Of a stretch of 64,000 bases of DNA, positions 63,231-64,000 are shown piece after piece. The DNA lies in assembly GCA_934120265.1 (NCBI GenBank), contig CAKOTU010000001.1, positions 70,219 through 134,218 on the forward strand. Reading direction: 5' to 3'. Both the position numbers and the translations under genes were made by a program. Source of the stretch: an uncultured Bacilli bacterium (GTDB lineage: Bacteria; Bacillota_I; Bacilli_A; RF39; UBA660). Position 1 is the stretch's first letter. Each line of letters opens with the position of its first letter. The notes under the pieces were generated by a model. It was not told where the DNA came from. It saw nothing but the letters and a program-made list of their open reading frames with translations, and did no database searches.

Positions 63231-64000
63231 ATGAATCTTAAAGATTTATATATAAATTATTTTGTAAGTAAAGGACATAAACAAATACCAAGTGCACCAG
63301 TTGTACCTGAAAATGATTCAAGTGTATTATTTAACACAGCAGGGATGCAACCATTAATACCATATTTAATGGGACAACCACATCCATATGGGACAAGACT
63401 ATGTGACTATCAAAAATGTATTAGAACTAATGATTTAGATAGTATTGGAGATAAAACACATCACACTTTCTTTGAAATGTTAGGTAACTGGAGTTTAGGA
63501 GATTATTTTAAAGAAGAAAGTATAGCTTATAGTTTTGAATTTTTAACTAGTGTTTTAAAAATACCGGTTGAAAAACTTGCTGTAACTGTATTTGAAGGAG
63601 ATAAAGATATCCCCCGCGATGAAGTAAGTGCTAATGCATGGATGAGTCATGGTATTAAAAAAGAAAGAATTGCCTATTTAGATGCATCTAATAATTTCTG
63701 GATTGCAGGAGAATCAGGTCCTTGCGGAGGAGATACAGAGATTTTCTATTGGAGAAGCGAACAACCAGTTCCAGATGTTTTTAATCCAGATGATGAACGT
63801 TGGGTAGAAATATGGAATAATGTCTTTATGCAATATAATAAAGACAAAGATGGTAATGTTACTGAACTTCCTAAAAAGAATGTTGATACAGGTATGGGAC
63901 TTGAAAGAGTTGTTGCTGTTTTAGAAGGTGTTGATGATAATTACTTATCATCAGTATGGATTGATATAATTAAAAAAATAGAATCTATGTCTAATGTAAG
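63231..64000 (+). CDS. alaS: Alanyl-tRNA synthetase, N-terminal part (cut by window)
   Basis: The first 256 codons of a class II synthetase. FNTAGMQPLIPYLMG, TRLCDYQKCIRTNDLDSIG, HHTFFEMLGNWSLGDYF, GPCGGDTEIFYW and NVDTGMGLERVVAVLEG are AlaRS catalytic motifs. GAGGAGG lies just before ATG. The gene continues beyond the window. It is the reason for the upstream T-box. Confidence 0.96.
   Translation, partial: MNLKDLYINYFVSKGHKQIPSAPVVPENDSSVLFNTAGMQPLIPYLMGQPHPYGTRLCDYQKCIRTNDLDSIGDKTHHTFFEMLGNWSLGDYFKEESIAYSFEFLTSVLKIPVEKLAVTVFEGDKDIPRDEVSANAWMSHGIKKERIAYLDASNNFWIAGESGPCGGDTEIFYWRSEQPVPDVFNPDDERWVEIWNNVFMQYNKDKDGNVTELPKKNVDTGMGLERVVAVLEGVDDNYLSSVWIDIIKKIESMSNV

Overview
The window comes from a very AT-rich, low-GC Gram-positive bacterium that uses the standard bacterial code (TGA is a stop, Trp is TGG). 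Gene content is that of the Bacilli: PolC, RNase J, RNase Y, RpoE delta, HrcA with CIRCE, a T-box leader, a SEDS protein and a class A PBP. Several genes are spore-associated (yabG, yabP, yabQ, spoVG, gerQ, a cse60-like gene, uvsE), so it is probably an endospore former. Small intergenic gaps and a recurrent GGTGAT-type ribosome binding site suggest a compact genome, perhaps an uncultured gut Bacilli lineage; that placement is inference.

Layout: 1-2.6 kb tmcAL (partial), yceD, rpmF and a pilin-like protein with dockerin repeats. 2.7-7.5 kb rodA, an EIIB-like membrane protein without the active-site Cys, a sensor kinase behind possible Spo0A boxes, pilin-like protein A and two unknown genes. 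7.5-18 kb queA, a putative metallopeptidase, miaA, rnjA, ftsY, ylxM, a HerA-like ATPase and rny. 18-25.6 kb an M29 aminopeptidase, a deacetylase-like protein, sortase, the yabG-veg-spoVG-yabP-yabQ-divIC block, lemA, gerQ and pduL. 25.6-33 kb a class A PBP, ywiB-argS-rpoE, prfA and prmC. 33-39.5 kb G-tract leader 1, pilin-like protein B and polC. 39.5-52.8 kb a PDDEXK nuclease, uvsE, polA, a CDF transporter, a P-type ATPase, a YgjP-like protein, a lipoprotein, cse60, clpC, a tail-anchored protein and a GreA-like factor. 52.8-54.4 kb G-tract leader 2, pilin-like protein C and a UPF0316 protein. 54.5-61 kb hrcA-grpE-dnaK-pepF-dnaJ. 61-64 kb a candidate type I toxin-antitoxin locus, frr, and a T-box operon of two P-loop kinases and alaS (partial).

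The most unusual content is a pair of repeated leader elements (about 32987-33195 and 52785-52990), each directly upstream of a pilin-like gene. Each has a consensus promoter, a short ORF with a homopolymeric G run (10 G and 7 G) and a long terminator-like hairpin. In the 10-G copy the ORF reads into the hairpin; in the 7-G copy it stops before it, and adding one G would restore the long frame. This fits a phase-variable attenuator controlling surface pilin-like proteins. Two of those proteins end in C-type-lectin-like tails of identical length whose interior is highly divergent. A second candidate system is a 29-residue hydrophobic peptide gene at 61101-61190 facing a roughly 110-nt RNA at 60999-61110.

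No rRNA, tRNA, CRISPR array, insertion sequence, integrase or reverse transcriptase was seen.
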